Positions 9,675-18,894 of a DNA stretch of 64,000 nt are shown piece by piece. Origin of the DNA: Photobacterium proteolyticum. GTDB taxonomy: Bacteria > Pseudomonadota > Gammaproteobacteria > Enterobacterales > Vibrionaceae. The notes under the pieces were generated by a model, which was given only the letters and a program-made list of their open reading frames with translations, was not told the origin of the DNA and searched no databases. The stretch is taken from NCBI RefSeq assembly GCF_001939735.1, contig NZ_MJIL01000075.1, positions 1 to 64,000 of the forward strand. The letters are read 5' to 3'. Every line of letters starts with the position of its first letter. The first letter of the stretch is position 1. A program made the position numbers and the translations under genes.

Positions 9675-11546
9675 TCAAACAATAAATTTGTTCAGCAAGG
9701 TTTCTTGCTGCTGAACTTTCGAGACCTGTTCATTCATTTGCAGAGATGATTCATGGGCCCGATCCGACACTTGCTGGGACAGATCTTTTATCTTGATCGT
9801 ATTGTTATTGATTTCTTCAGCGACCAAACTTTGCTCTTCAGCCGCCGAAGCAATTTGCAAGTTCATATCAGAGATCTGAATAATGGATTGCTTAATTTGG
9901 TGGAGTGAATCACCGGCTTCCAATGCCTTCGACACGGCCTCATCGGTCAGCACTTTGCTTTTTTCCATCACACTGGTAGCTGAACGAGCCCCGGACTGAA
10001 GCTGGGCAATCATGCTATGGATTTCTGTTGTCGACTGCTGGGTACGCTGTGCCAATGTCCGGACTTCATCCGCCACAACGGCAAAACCGCGTCCTGAGTC
10101 ACCGGCACGGGCAGCCTCTATTGCAGCATTAAGTGCCAGCAAGTTAGTTTGGTCGGCTATCTCATTAATCACCGAAAGAATCGACTCAATATTACCCGTT
10201 GCACTTTCTAAGTCCTGAACAACAACAACCGTCTCATCTATTTGCTTAGCCAGAGTACTGATAGCATCGGTTGTATGAGATACAACACTCACACCATCTT
10301 CTGCCGCTTTGTCCGCCTCCTGAGCCGCCGCAGCAGCCCCTTGTGCATTACCGGCAACATCTGAAGACGTCGAGGCCATCTCATTCATAGCCGTTGCCAA
10401 CTGCTCGACTTCCGCGAGTTGATTAGTAATATCCGTCGCGGTCAACGTGGCACCCTGAGTCGTAACTTCAGCATCAGCACCAATTTCAGCGCCGAGGAGC
10501 TTGGTCTCTTGAATAAGGTGCTGTAACTTGCCGGTGAAAGCATTAAAGTTCTGGGCCAGCTCGGAAAACTCAATATCTGTATTAGTATCTAAGCGGTGAG
10601 TCAGATCTCCCTGACCGGAAGCCACATCTTTCATAGCCTCGCTTAATACCCCCAATGGACGCATAAAGTACCTAAGTACAAAAATCAGTGCGAGAACGGC
10701 AATAAAGACAAAAGAAACGGTCATAACCATTGATGACGAGCGCAGCTGAATAATCGATGAATAAGCTTTTTCGTAATCAAGAATGACACCGATATACCAG
10801 TCTTGACTATCAATAGGAGTAAAATCGATATAGGTAGGCTTACCTTTATAATCAATGAGTTTGTAGTTTTCGCTGATGCCATGATCACCAATGAAAGCGT
10901 TCAGGTTCTTGCCAACCAGCTTCTGATCCGGATGAGAAACAATCGTCCCATCCTTATTCACCATAAAGATATACCCGGCATCAAATAATGAAATCTGATT
11001 GATGGTGTCAGAAAGAAGGTCCAAGTTCAGATCATAAAAAATAGCAGCCTCAAACTGCCCCTCGTTATAAACAGGGGTAGCAATCGACACTAGAATACTC
11101 CCCGTATCCCCCATATAAGGAGCCGTGATAATAGTTTTACCTTCATTTTTGGCCCGTCGGTACCATGGACGAGATCTCGGATCGTACGAACTGCCCGGTT
11201 GCCAATTAATATCGTTACTCTGTATCCGTCCATCGGCTTCAAAACCCATACCAATCAGAGAAAAAGCATTCTTGGCGATAGGCTTGTTGATAACACTGGC
11301 AATATGTCCGGTAGAAACTTCATCTTCGATCATTTGAGCGGTATAGGTCGCCAATTGTGACTTAGACACAATTTCATTGTCTACAGTCGCTTTCACACCA
11401 TTTACAATTTCTGTAATGCTTTGATGAATTAACGGCTCGACTTGTGACTTTACCTGTCGGTATTGTTGAAGAGATAAAACTGACAGAGCAACAAACACAA
11501 TAACGGATGATATAAAAACCACCTTGTGCTGAAATTTAATTTTCAT
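9675..11546 (-). CDS. Methyl-accepting chemotaxis protein with periplasmic dCACHE sensor
   Basis: The 623-residue receptor has an N-terminal membrane helix (about 10-26), a periplasmic double-CACHE domain (about 35-270, with [20 protein letters not shown] and [15 protein letters not shown]), a second membrane helix (about 275-295), a HAMP domain ([20 protein letters not shown]) and a signalling domain. The hairpin tip that contacts CheA and CheW is [20 protein letters not shown]. The R-S-R-P-W/Y signature in the dCACHE domain suggests an amino-acid-type ligand by analogy with amino-acid-sensing relatives, but this is inference. No pentapeptide for CheR tethering is present at the C-terminus (LLNKFIV). 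Confidence 0.95.
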   Translation of the reverse strand: MKIKFQHKVVFISSVIVFVALSVLSLQQYRQVKSQVEPLIHQSITEIVNGVKATVDNEIVSKSQLATYTAQMIEDEVSTGHIASVINKPIAKNAFSLIGMGFEADGRIQSNDINWQPGSSYDPRSRPWYRRAKNEGKTIITAPYMGDTGSILVSIATPVYNEGQFEAAIFYDLNLDLLSDTINQISLFDAGYIFMVNKDGTIVSHPDQKLVGKNLNAFIGDHGISENYKLIDYKGKPTYIDFTPIDSQDWYIGVILDYEKAYSSIIQLRSSSMVMTVSFVFIAVLALIFVLRYFMRPLGVLSEAMKDVASGQGDLTHRLDTNTDIEFSELAQNFNAFTGKLQHLIQETKLLGAEIGADAEVTTQGATLTATDITNQLAEVEQLATAMNEMASTSSDVAGNAQGAAAAAQEADKAAEDGVSVVSHTTDAISTLAKQIDETVVVVQDLESATGNIESILSVINEIADQTNLLALNAAIEAARAGDSGRGFAVVADEVRTLAQRTQQSTTEIHSMIAQLQSGARSATSVMEKSKVLTDEAVSKALEAGDSLHQIKQSIIQISDMNLQIASAAEEQSLVAEEINNNTIKIKDLSQQVSDRAHESSLQMNEQVSKVQQQETLLNKFIV

Positions 11547-11589
11547 AGTATCAATTCTTAACGGTTATTGTTTATATGTTTCTAGATTA

Positions 11590-11877
11590 TTACCTAGGAA
11601 ATTTAACCACATTGTTTGCGCGAGAATCTGACCATATCAGAATATGTTGGTAATAATTCTTAAGCAGGAGGATACCTATGCTAAAAACAGCAAACATAAA
11701 TATAATAAGATAACTACTCTCTTTTACATCGGAAGATGAAAAACAGAGTAATAGCCCAATACCAATACCGACAGAACTGAGTAGCTGAAGCATTGGATAG
11801 GAAAGGTGGAAAAAACATTTAAGGTTGATCATAAATGAAAACAACCCTTTTTTTAGTAATTTCAAAACAACCACCAT
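11590..11877 (-). CDS. Small membrane protein of unknown function
   Basis: A 95-residue frame lies 43 bp upstream of the chemoreceptor gene on the same strand. It has two or three hydrophobic segments (LLSSVGIGIGLLLCF and YLIIFMFAVFSIGILLL) and a basic tail. An internal ATG (MINLKCFF) could be the true start. I do not recognise the family. Co-transcription with the chemoreceptor is possible but not shown. Confidence 0.45.
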   Translation of the reverse strand: MVVVLKLLKKGLFSFMINLKCFFHLSYPMLQLLSSVGIGIGLLLCFSSSDVKESSYLIIFMFAVFSIGILLLKNYYQHILIWSDSRANNVVKFPR

Positions 11878-12069
11878 CTACTTATCAGTACACTAGATAT
11901 GCCACCGTATTAACTACTGCACCGCGATATATTTTTTACGAGCAATTTCTCAATGGTTGAAAATGACTTTTCGAGTTGTACTGAAACTGCCTATATCAAA
12001 AAAACATAGCTAACAATGAGAAAAGCTATGCCCACGGATGATGAATAGTTATCTGGCACCAAATACAGA

Positions 12070-12097
12070 CAGCAGCTTGTATATTTACAAACTGCTG
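12070..12097 (-). terminator. Possible terminator of the leftward M20/EamA/M24 operon
   Basis: An imperfect inverted repeat (CAGCAG-TTGTA / TACAA-CTGCTG, loop TATT) lies about 40 bp past the M20 gene. There is no run of T on the minus strand, so it may be a processing or stability hairpin. Confidence 0.4.
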
Positions 12098-12136
12098 CCG
12101 ATAGACTTTAAGAAAGGAGTCCTGAGCTGTTAATGC

Positions 12137-13291
12137 TTATCCTTTATTTAACTGCTGCTCGACCAGTGTCTGCCAGTAGTTAACACCTGTCATCAGAATA
12201 TTATCATTAAAGTCATAATATGGGTTATGAAGCGCAGTGCCACCACACTCACCCTGACCATTACCTACCAGGATATAGCACCCTTTCACTTCACGTAGCA
12301 TGAAAGAGAAGTCCTCACTGATCGTAAACGGCTCACAGTTTCCATTCACGTTCTCTGCACCAACAACAGCCTCGGCAGCCTTAATGGCGTGAACCGTCTC
12401 TTCCGGCGCATTGATAGTAGACAGGAAGCTATTATTGAAGTGGTATTTGTAGTCAACGCCTGCCGACATACACTGCCCGGCGGCAACACGTTCAATGGCT
12501 TTTTCTATCTTATGCAACGCTTCATCCGTATAACTACGGGTATCGCCAGTAATTTTTACCTGAGAAGGAATAACATTCACAGTGCCGTTGGTAGCAAACT
12601 CAGTAACTGAAATCACCGCAGTTTCATTTATCGCACTCAAATTACGCGAGACTATCGTCTGCATGGCCGTAACAATCTGTGCCCCGACGACAATCGGATC
12701 TGTGCCCATGTGCGGCATCGCAGCATGGCCACCGGTTGCGATAACATCAATCTCAAAACTGCTTTCGCTGGCCATCAGCGAGCCAGGCCTCGTTACTATC
12801 TGCCCCTCAGGGATCCCCGGCAAGTTGTGCATGGCATAAATGGCATCCATCTTCCAGCGTGTGAACAGACCATCTTCAATCATGGCTTTGGCACCCGTGC
12901 CACGCTCTTCATCCGGCTGAAAGATAAAATAAACTGTACCATCAAAGTTCTTACTTTGAGCTAACTGGTATGCCGCACCAAGAAGCATAGCCGTATGGCC
13001 ATCATGACCACAGGCATGCATAGCACCTTCATGTACAGACGCATGGTCAAAGGTGTTCGCTTCACAAATGCGTAATGCATCCATATCCGCTCGCAAGCCA
13101 ATTGAACGGTCGCTATCGCCGCACTTCAGAATACCCACGACGCCTGTTCCACCAATACCGCAATGAACCTCAAGTCCGAACTCTTCCAGTTTCTTGGTCA
13201 CAAACTCTGACGTTTTATACTCTTCCGTACCAAACTCAGGATGTTTATGTAGGTGATGACGCCAGTTGATAACGTTCTGCTCAATGGTCAT
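12137..13291 (-). CDS. M20-family amidohydrolase/deacylase
   Basis: The 384-residue protein belongs to the M20D group (hippurate hydrolase, N-acyl-amino-acid deacylases, ectoine-pathway DoeB). Metal-site motifs are LRADMDALRI near 66-75, HACGHDGHTAMLLG near 92-105, FQPDEERGTGA near 125-135 and the late histidine in ALHNPYYDFND. The dimerisation domain spans about 180-290. The family removes an acyl group from an amino-acid nitrogen. It is the last gene of a leftward run with two EamA carriers, an Asp/Glu-racemase-fold protein and an M24 hydrolase. A DoeB-like step that frees a diamino acid is inferred from context. Plain N-acyl-amino-acid deacylation is equally compatible with the protein alone. 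Confidence 0.88.
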   Translation of the reverse strand: MTIEQNVINWRHHLHKHPEFGTEEYKTSEFVTKKLEEFGLEVHCGIGGTGVVGILKCGDSDRSIGLRADMDALRICEANTFDHASVHEGAMHACGHDGHTAMLLGAAYQLAQSKNFDGTVYFIFQPDEERGTGAKAMIEDGLFTRWKMDAIYAMHNLPGIPEGQIVTRPGSLMASESSFEIDVIATGGHAAMPHMGTDPIVVGAQIVTAMQTIVSRNLSAINETAVISVTEFATNGTVNVIPSQVKITGDTRSYTDEALHKIEKAIERVAAGQCMSAGVDYKYHFNNSFLSTINAPEETVHAIKAAEAVVGAENVNGNCEPFTISEDFSFMLREVKGCYILVGNGQGECGGTALHNPYYDFNDNILMTGVNYWQTLVEQQLNKG

Positions 13292-13345
13292 TATTCTTCT
13301 CCGACAAAATCGCGCAGCAGTACTTTGCCGCTGCGCATCTATTAA

Positions 13346-14323
13346 TTAAGCTTCTTGAGGTTTAAGCGTTTCTTCTTCAGTTTCTGGTTCAGTTGTTTCA
13401 AATTTGGTGAACACATATAGCGCTACAACAATGAGAGAAACAATAATAGTTTTACCCAGCGCCATTTGCTCGCCAAGTGTGACAACTGCAACCAGGTAAC
13501 CCACTAGCGGCATTAAGTTCAGTGCCATGGTTGCTTTTTCCACACCAATACGTTTGAAAGCAAATAACTGAATCAGGTAACTACCACCAGAAATACCTGT
13601 GCCCAAGAAGATCAGCAAGCCAATGAGCAACGGACTAGACATAATGATGGTAATTTGGGAAAGGTCCAGCCCCATTGCGACTACCACAATAATACCCAGT
13701 ACTGCGACAGAGATGTACTGATAAAGCATTGAAACAACAGAGCCGTATTTATCTGCCAGACTTGCACGTAAGTGTGCCGTCCAGGCAAGTGCCAACATAG
13801 AGCAGGTGACATACACATAGCCCAATAGCGGCGTCCCACCTTCAATAGTATTAGTCGGGCCAACGCTCATAGCATAAATACAAACGGCTGACGCAATAAA
13901 TGCACCCCATTGGATTTTGTTCATTTTAAAGTTCATGAACATCATGCCAAAGAAAACAGTTGCAAATGGCTGCATCCCCTGGATAACACCATTCTCTGTC
14001 GCGCCAATGTGAGATAAAGAGAGGAAGTTAAACAGCGAAAATACACCTTGACCGACAATCCCGCACAGCGCAATTTTCAGGTAATCTTTTTTCTCAATCT
14101 TTAAAGAAGAGCCTAAATCCTTGCTGAGGCTTTCACTGCGGGATGTAAAGAAAAAGATAATAGAGAGACCAATTACAGCAGTTACATAACGGAAAAATAC
14201 CAGTGTCATTGGATCAACCGCCATCGACAACGGCTTAGATACAACCCCGGTAACACCCCAAATTACGGCTACCGCGATGGCAGCAACCCACCCCAAAAAT
14301 ATATCTTTTTTAGTTATATTCAT
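13346..14323 (-). CDS. EamA-family transporter, first of an adjacent pair
   Basis: The 325-residue inner-membrane protein has ten predicted helices in two EamA repeats (VIWGVTGVVSKPLSM near the start; MALNLMPLVGYLVAVVTLGEQ in the second repeat) and an acidic cytoplasmic tail (TEPETEEETLKPQEA). It is similar throughout to the next gene upstream (shared VTGVVSKP/IVGTPIM, SENGVIQG, KYGSVVSMLYQ/KYGSVATMFHQ, GISGGSYL/GISGTSYL), so the two arose by duplication. The pair may work on the substrate of the M24/M20/DAP-lyase cluster; whether they import or export is unknown. Confidence 0.88.
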   Translation of the reverse strand: MNITKKDIFLGWVAAIAVAVIWGVTGVVSKPLSMAVDPMTLVFFRYVTAVIGLSIIFFFTSRSESLSKDLGSSLKIEKKDYLKIALCGIVGQGVFSLFNFLSLSHIGATENGVIQGMQPFATVFFGMMFMNFKMNKIQWGAFIASAVCIYAMSVGPTNTIEGGTPLLGYVYVTCSMLALAWTAHLRASLADKYGSVVSMLYQYISVAVLGIIVVVAMGLDLSQITIIMSSPLLIGLLIFLGTGISGGSYLIQLFAFKRIGVEKATMALNLMPLVGYLVAVVTLGEQMALGKTIIVSLIVVALYVFTKFETTEPETEEETLKPQEA

Positions 14324-14403
14324 GATACATGCCTACAAAATCATTATTGTTATTCATGACAACAGGCAGTACACAATATGTACTGCCTCATGTTTTATTT
14401 CTT

Positions 14404-15357
14404 TTATTCAGTTACAGTTTTTGGTTCTGCCGCTGTTTCTTTATGAGCGAACTTCATAAATAGCATCATAGAAACAACAACCACAGCCATCGCAAGTAAG
14501 CGCATCGGCGTTACCGCTTCACCCAGTGCAAAGACAGCCAGTACAAACGAAGACAGAGGCATCAGGTTCAACGCCATGCCGGTACCATCAACACCAACAC
14601 GCTCCATTGCGTAGATGTACACGAGGTAACTTGTACCTGAGATACCAACACCAAGAATAACGATACATAGCATACGTAGCGGCGAGCTGAAGATACCCAG
14701 CGCTGAAGAGAAATCAGCACCTGAGAACATCAGATAAACACCAAAGCCGATAGAGGCGAAAATGAACTGGTGGAACATGGTTGCAACAGAGCCGTATTTT
14801 TCAGCCAGTTTCGCACGAGCATAAGCTGTACAAGAGAAGCTTGCAGCACTACCAAGACAGATAAGGTGACCGATGTTGAAACCATTTGTTTCCGAGTTCG
14901 GATCCATAACCAAGATAGCAACACCGACAAATGCGCCGACAGCAGCCAGCATTTGTAGGATGGTAAAACGGGCATTGTGACGGAAGAAGCCGACGGTCAG
15001 GATCAAGATTGGAATCAAGCCTTGAATAACGCCATTTTCTGAAGCCGTAATATAATCTAGTGACAGGAACGACAGGTAACTAAAGGCACCCTGACCAATG
15101 ATGCCACAGGCCGCAGCCCAGAACACATCACTGCGGTTATCCCACGTTAACTTGAAGTCTGCCTTTTTCTTCATCTTGCCGGTTGATAGACCAACATTAA
15201 AGACAATACCCAAAGTAATGAAAGCAACAGTGTAACGAACCCATACCAGTACCTGCGCATCCATCACTTCCATAATAGGTGTACCGACAATCCACGGTAT
15301 ACCCCAGAGCAATCCGATAAAGATCGCTGCAATCCAACCCTTCACTGTGTTACTCAT
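14404..15357 (-). CDS. EamA-family transporter, second of an adjacent pair
   Basis: The 317-residue ten-helix DMT carrier has an N-terminal AAIFIGLLWGIPWIVGTPIM and a second-repeat GMALNLMPLSSFVLAVFALGE. It is a paralogue of the adjacent downstream carrier and lies 22 bp from the racemase-fold gene upstream, so it is clearly in the same operon. Retention of both copies suggests two related substrates, opposite directions or a heteromer. None can be chosen from sequence. Confidence 0.88.
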   Translation of the reverse strand: MSNTVKGWIAAIFIGLLWGIPWIVGTPIMEVMDAQVLVWVRYTVAFITLGIVFNVGLSTGKMKKKADFKLTWDNRSDVFWAAACGIIGQGAFSYLSFLSLDYITASENGVIQGLIPILILTVGFFRHNARFTILQMLAAVGAFVGVAILVMDPNSETNGFNIGHLICLGSAASFSCTAYARAKLAEKYGSVATMFHQFIFASIGFGVYLMFSGADFSSALGIFSSPLRMLCIVILGVGISGTSYLVYIYAMERVGVDGTGMALNLMPLSSFVLAVFALGEAVTPMRLLAMAVVVVSMMLFMKFAHKETAAEPKTVTE

Positions 15358-15379
15358 GATCTAATCCTTTCTTCTACAC

Positions 15380-16150
15380 TTATTGGTTTAATAGACGTCC
15401 GTAACCTGGACACTGCGCTGCTTTTCCAGTCAGATGCATCGCATGCCAGAACATTGCTGAATTGCTGCAAACAACGGGAATATCAAACTTGTCTTCAATT
15501 TCCTGAATATGGTCGAGGACGCGTAAATTGGTGCACGACATAAAGACTAAGTCAGCCCCCGAATCAGGTAAGATTTTGTCTAGAGCCTCAAGCATGGACT
15601 CTTTAGAAACTGTTGTAATATCAGTATCTTTTTCAATTCCCAGCGAGCCAAGGACAACGACCTCGAAGCCAGCGTTGGTCAGCTGCTGATACAGAGGGAA
15701 ATTCACTTCTGTCGGATATGGAGAGAAAACGGCAATTTTCTTGGCGCCTAGGTGTTTGAATGCGGCCTGGGCTGCGGTCCACGGATTAGTAGCAGGGATA
15801 TCACCGCGATTTTTCGTCAGCAGGTTGGCAACCTTTTCCTCACCGATAATGATAGAGGCCGACGTACAGCCGAAAGCCATCACATCCATCGGCAAGCCTG
15901 TAGCAATCAAATCTGACGCTTCGCTGATACCGGTCGCAATCTGATCCAAGGCTTCAGGCGTCATTTCACTGCTGTAATAAACACGGGAGCTAAATACACC
16001 GGCCTGGGTACCAAGTAGTTTTGCCCAGTCCATCTCTAGGGAGTGGTCAGTACTTAGCTGGACAAGACCAATGTGAACACGATCAATACGCGGAGACTGT
16101 ACATGAGTAAGTGGAGTTTCAAACTTCTGGAATTCTTCAATCGTTTGCAT
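15380..16150 (-). CDS. Asp/Glu-racemase-fold isomerase (EutA / maleate isomerase / arylmalonate decarboxylase type)
   Basis: From the ATG at 16150 the protein has 256 residues. Upstream in-frame starts lie in an intercistronic hairpin and are rejected. Both catalytic cysteines of the superfamily are present: Cys95 in AFGCTSASIIIG and Cys206 in FMSCTNLRVLD. Motif spacing and HIGLVQLSTDHSLEMDW fit the EutA/maleate cis-trans isomerase branch better than true aspartate or glutamate racemases. In ectoine-degradation clusters the EutA homologue is thought to adjust stereochemistry of an intermediate. Here it lies between the M24 hydrolase and the carriers, so a racemase-type role on the substrate or its ring-opened form is a reasonable inference. 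Confidence 0.82.
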   Translation of the reverse strand: MQTIEEFQKFETPLTHVQSPRIDRVHIGLVQLSTDHSLEMDWAKLLGTQAGVFSSRVYYSSEMTPEALDQIATGISEASDLIATGLPMDVMAFGCTSASIIIGEEKVANLLTKNRGDIPATNPWTAAQAAFKHLGAKKIAVFSPYPTEVNFPLYQQLTNAGFEVVVLGSLGIEKDTDITTVSKESMLEALDKILPDSGADLVFMSCTNLRVLDHIQEIEDKFDIPVVCSNSAMFWHAMHLTGKAAQCPGYGRLLNQ

Positions 16151-16183
16151 GATTCTGATCTTTTTATAGTTATGTTGCTTTGT

Positions 16184-16210
16184 TGCCATGCCGAACACCT
16201 CGGCATGGCA
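16184..16210 (-). promoter_or_regulatory. Intercistronic 11-bp perfect hairpin
   Basis: TGCCATGCCGA and TCGGCATGGCA flank a 5-base loop, ten bases after the M24 stop codon and before the racemase-fold gene. It lacks a T-tract, so it looks like an mRNA-processing, stability or partial-termination element that would set different levels for the two genes. It also argues against the upstream in-frame starts of the racemase-fold gene. Confidence 0.6.
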
Positions 16211-16220
16211 TAAATTGAGC

Positions 16221-17387
16221 TTAAGAAATAACAATTAGCTCAGGCTCAGCGCGCTCGCTCAGCCACTCTGCACCGTCTTCGGTGATCACGATGTTCTCTT
16301 CATGAACCATTGACTTACCAGGTGCATACACCATACCTGGCTCAAGGGTCATCACCATGCCCGGTTTCAGAACCGTGTTGTCTGTTGCCGTGTTGGACGG
16401 ACGCTCGGTCAGCTCCATACCCAGGCCATGGCCAAGGCGGCCAACATCGTTACCCAGTGCGCCATTTGCCTCTAACACCTTCCACATTGCGTTATAGATG
16501 TCAGTGGTGGTTGCTCCAGGACGTGCCGCTTCAAAGCCCTTGGTCGTTGCTTCATAAGTTGCACGGTATGCAGCTTTGGTCTCTTCGCTTGCGTTGCCGA
16601 ATGCCCAGTTACGGTCAAAGTCAGAGAAATAGCCGTCACGAACCGCACCGGTATCAATGATCAGCACGTCGCCCTCTTCGATAATGCGATCTGTCGGGCC
16701 CATAATGATGCTGTCGTAACCGTCAGGACCTGAACCGGCAATGATGTAAGGACATTCATCAGCACCTTCCAGCAGCATATCGATACGGAACTGCTTACAA
16801 ATCTCACGCTCAGTCATGCCTGCACGGGCATAATCAGGGATTTTATTGAAGCCAACATTGGTGATACGGCAAATTTCGCGAGTCTTCTCGATTTCTGCCT
16901 GCGATTTAATCTGGCGCAGCTCGTGCATCGCTAATGACACATCGACGAACTCTTTTTTCACCATGGTTGTCAGCTTCAGGTAGTTGTTCACCGGCATGCG
17001 CAAGTGAGACTCGATACCCAATGTCGCACCAACTCGACCGTGACGGCATGGCAGCGAGTTCAGGGCACTGGCAACCAGGCTGATCCCGTCATCCTCTGGA
17101 CGCGGTGACGGCCAGGTGATGATGTTTTCCACCCAAGTACCAGCCATGCCGCTTGCACCAATTTCAGGGATGATGGCGATTGGCTTACCTTCGGCAGGAA
17201 CCACGACAAACCAAGGACGAGTTGGGCTATGCCAGAACTGAGTATGGAACCCAGTAAAGTAACGAACATTCGGCTCAGTTGTGAAAATCATCGCATCGAG
17301 CTTCATCTCATGCATGACTTTCTGTGCACGTGCTGTTCTATGTTCAAATTCAGACGTTTCAAAACCACGTTGTAAATAGTTAGTCAT
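16221..17387 (-). CDS. M24-family hydrolase resembling ectoine hydrolase (DoeA) and Xaa-Pro peptidases
   Basis: The ATG at 17387 follows AAAGGAAGAGG, giving 388 residues. A start at 17468 would add 27 residues with poor family fit. The N-terminal creatinase-like domain (about 1-160) includes TTEPNVRYFTGFHTQFW. The C-terminal pita-bread domain keeps all five metal ligands: two aspartates in IIDTGAVRDGYFSDFDRNW, His in GHGLGMELTERP, Glu in TLEPGMVY and Glu in VHEENIVIT. Creatinase lacks these, so this is a metal-dependent hydrolase. Length is close to ectoine hydrolase DoeA and to prolidases. With the EutA-like neighbour and the M20 deacylase, DoeA-like opening of a cyclic amidine or cleavage of a dipeptide-like bond is inferred. 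Confidence 0.85.
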   Translation of the reverse strand: MTNYLQRGFETSEFEHRTARAQKVMHEMKLDAMIFTTEPNVRYFTGFHTQFWHSPTRPWFVVVPAEGKPIAIIPEIGASGMAGTWVENIITWPSPRPEDDGISLVASALNSLPCRHGRVGATLGIESHLRMPVNNYLKLTTMVKKEFVDVSLAMHELRQIKSQAEIEKTREICRITNVGFNKIPDYARAGMTEREICKQFRIDMLLEGADECPYIIAGSGPDGYDSIIMGPTDRIIEEGDVLIIDTGAVRDGYFSDFDRNWAFGNASEETKAAYRATYEATTKGFEAARPGATTTDIYNAMWKVLEANGALGNDVGRLGHGLGMELTERPSNTATDNTVLKPGMVMTLEPGMVYAPGKSMVHEENIVITEDGAEWLSERAEPELIVIS

Positions 17388-17736
17388 TACGACCTCTTCC
17401 TTTATTGTCATGGCTGTGTGGTAAGGCTGTAGGGCACAGAAGTGAACGGTAACCGCCACACAGTTCAATATTGTTTACGTTACTGTGGTGCATCTTACTG
17501 AATATTGAGTTAAATAATGTGACCTGCGTCGCGCAGTTAACTTTAGTGTACTATTAATGCGTTAATTTGGAATTTTTTGTGATTTAAGTCAATTTTAGTT
17601 CCCGTTAGTTAACTTTACAGTTGCCTGATATCGCAATTTATAGTTTTATAGTTACACAAAGTTGATTTTATCCTTGCTTTCTTGGCAACTGAGGAACAAA
17701 ATAGTTAACAGTCTCAGTTCACTATTGTGGTCATAA
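17388..17736. promoter_or_regulatory. Divergent control region with repeated AGTTAACTTTA boxes
   Basis: This 349-bp region lies between the leftward M24 operon and the rightward regulator operon. AGTTAACTTTA occurs exactly at 17535-17545 and 17607-17617, 72 bp apart, and a shorter AGTTAACA lies at 17703-17710, near the regulator start. Each core contains the palindrome GTTAAC. They are candidate operators for the adjacent YheO-type regulator. No promoter hexamers stand out enough to name. Confidence 0.5.
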
Positions 17737-18414
17737 ATGAAAACTACAGCATATGCATCGTTTAATGCAGAATTTACCGACAAAGACAGAGAGTTCTTGG
17801 TTACTTACTTTCGGTTAGCCGACACCATTGCTGATTTTATCGGTCCTCATTGCGAGGTTGTGATTCACTCATTTGAAAGCCTGGAGAAATCAGTCGTCAA
17901 GATCGTCAACGGCCACCACACAGGTCGTAAAGTTGGCTCCCCGATAACTGATCTCGGGCTAAAAATGCTCAGCCTGATCGAAAAAACGGGCGAGGTAACA
18001 CCGAAAAGCTATTTCACGACGAGCAAAGACGGCTCTTTACTGAAATCAACGACCTGCGTACTGGCAGGTGAAAACGGAAAGCCGATTGGATTGTTTTGTA
18101 TCAATATGAACCTGTCCCATCCCTTCCCGGAAATAATCAAAACATTAATGCCCGACATGGCGAACTCCCACGTCGCTGTTAATGAAAATTTCAGTTCATG
18201 TGCAACCGATGTGATTGAGCAAGCGCTTGATCATGCTATTCAAGAAATTGAAAGTGACACTTCGGTTAACTTGAAAGGTAAAAACAAAGCGATAACCAAG
18301 CTATTACTTGAAAACGGGATATTTGAATTAAAAGAGGCGACAGCCATGGTTTCCGAGCGACTCGGGATCACTCGCCATGCAGTTTATAAATATATCCGCG
18401 AATTCAAATCGTAA
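17737..18414 (+). CDS. YheO-type PAS/helix-turn-helix transcriptional regulator
   Basis: The 225-residue protein has an N-terminal YheO-like PAS domain (about 20-130, with FIGPHCEVVIHSFESLEKSV and GENGKPIGLFCINMNLSHPF) and a C-terminal YheO-type helix-turn-helix (about 165-222, with LLLENGIFELKEATAMVSER and ITRHAVYKYIREF). The family includes DpaR/DalS-unlike small-molecule regulators often found beside PLP-enzyme genes. It is the first gene of the rightward arm, 24 bp before ridA, and probably controls both arms of the locus through the shared 349-bp region. The ligand may be diaminopropionate or the upstream substrate (inference). Confidence 0.9.
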   Translation: MKTTAYASFNAEFTDKDREFLVTYFRLADTIADFIGPHCEVVIHSFESLEKSVVKIVNGHHTGRKVGSPITDLGLKMLSLIEKTGEVTPKSYFTTSKDGSLLKSTTCVLAGENGKPIGLFCINMNLSHPFPEIIKTLMPDMANSHVAVNENFSSCATDVIEQALDHAIQEIESDTSVNLKGKNKAITKLLLENGIFELKEATAMVSERLGITRHAVYKYIREFKS

Positions 18415-18438
18415 TAACAGAGATAAAAGAGAAAAATA

Positions 18439-18825
18439 ATGAAGACAAAAATCCACACAGATCTAGCCCCTGCAGCAATTGGTCCATACTCACAAGGTAC
18501 GGCATTCAAAGACATGGTTTTCACCTCTGGCCAACTACCGCTAGACCCGGAAACAATGGCTTTTGTTGAGGGAGGCATCAAAGAACAGGCTCGTAAGTCA
18601 CTGGAAAACCTAAAGGCAGTGCTGGAAGAGAGCGGTGCTTCATTGGATTCTGTGCTGAAAACAACGTGTTTTCTGTCTGATATGGAAAACTTCGCTGCAT
18701 TCAACGAAGTATACACGGAAGTCTTTGGTACCGAGAACGCGCCAGCCCGTTCATGTGTCGAAGCTGCACGTTTGCCTAAAGATGCATTGGTTGAAGTAGA
18801 AGCTGTCGCTTTTATCCACCAGTAA
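18439..18825 (+). CDS. RidA-family enamine/imine deaminase
   Basis: This 128-residue protein has the RidA trimer signatures GPYSQGTAFKDMVFTSGQLP near the start and ARSCVEAARLPKDALVEVEA near the end, with the arginine that binds the carboxylate (ARSCVE). RidA proteins hydrolyse reactive 2-aminoacrylate and related enamines to keto acids plus ammonia. Diaminopropionate ammonia-lyase, encoded next, releases 2-aminoacrylate, so pairing the two is chemically sensible. It lies 24 bp from the regulator gene and about 70 bp from the lyase gene. Confidence 0.93.
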   Translation: MKTKIHTDLAPAAIGPYSQGTAFKDMVFTSGQLPLDPETMAFVEGGIKEQARKSLENLKAVLEESGASLDSVLKTTCFLSDMENFAAFNEVYTEVFGTENAPARSCVEAARLPKDALVEVEAVAFIHQ

Positions 18826-18836
18826 TAACGAAGTGA

Positions 18837-18860
18837 GGCCAGCCGTCGCCGACGGTGGCC
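18837..18860 (+). other. Intercistronic GC hairpin between ridA and the lyase gene
   Basis: Stem GGCC..CCGTC / GACGG.GGCC with a GCC loop and a small internal mismatch. There is no T-tract, so it is more likely to protect mRNA ends or tune expression than to terminate. Confidence 0.45.
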
Positions 18861-18894
18861 TAGTCCCTGTTCTGCCCCTTTCGAAGTGATGATT

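Noticed and set aside
12137..17387. A standard ectoine-degradation operon
   Set aside because: DoeA-, DoeB- and EutA-like proteins are present, but the aminotransferase, aldehyde dehydrogenase, EnuR/AsnC regulator and ectoine transporter are missing, and DAP lyase is present instead.
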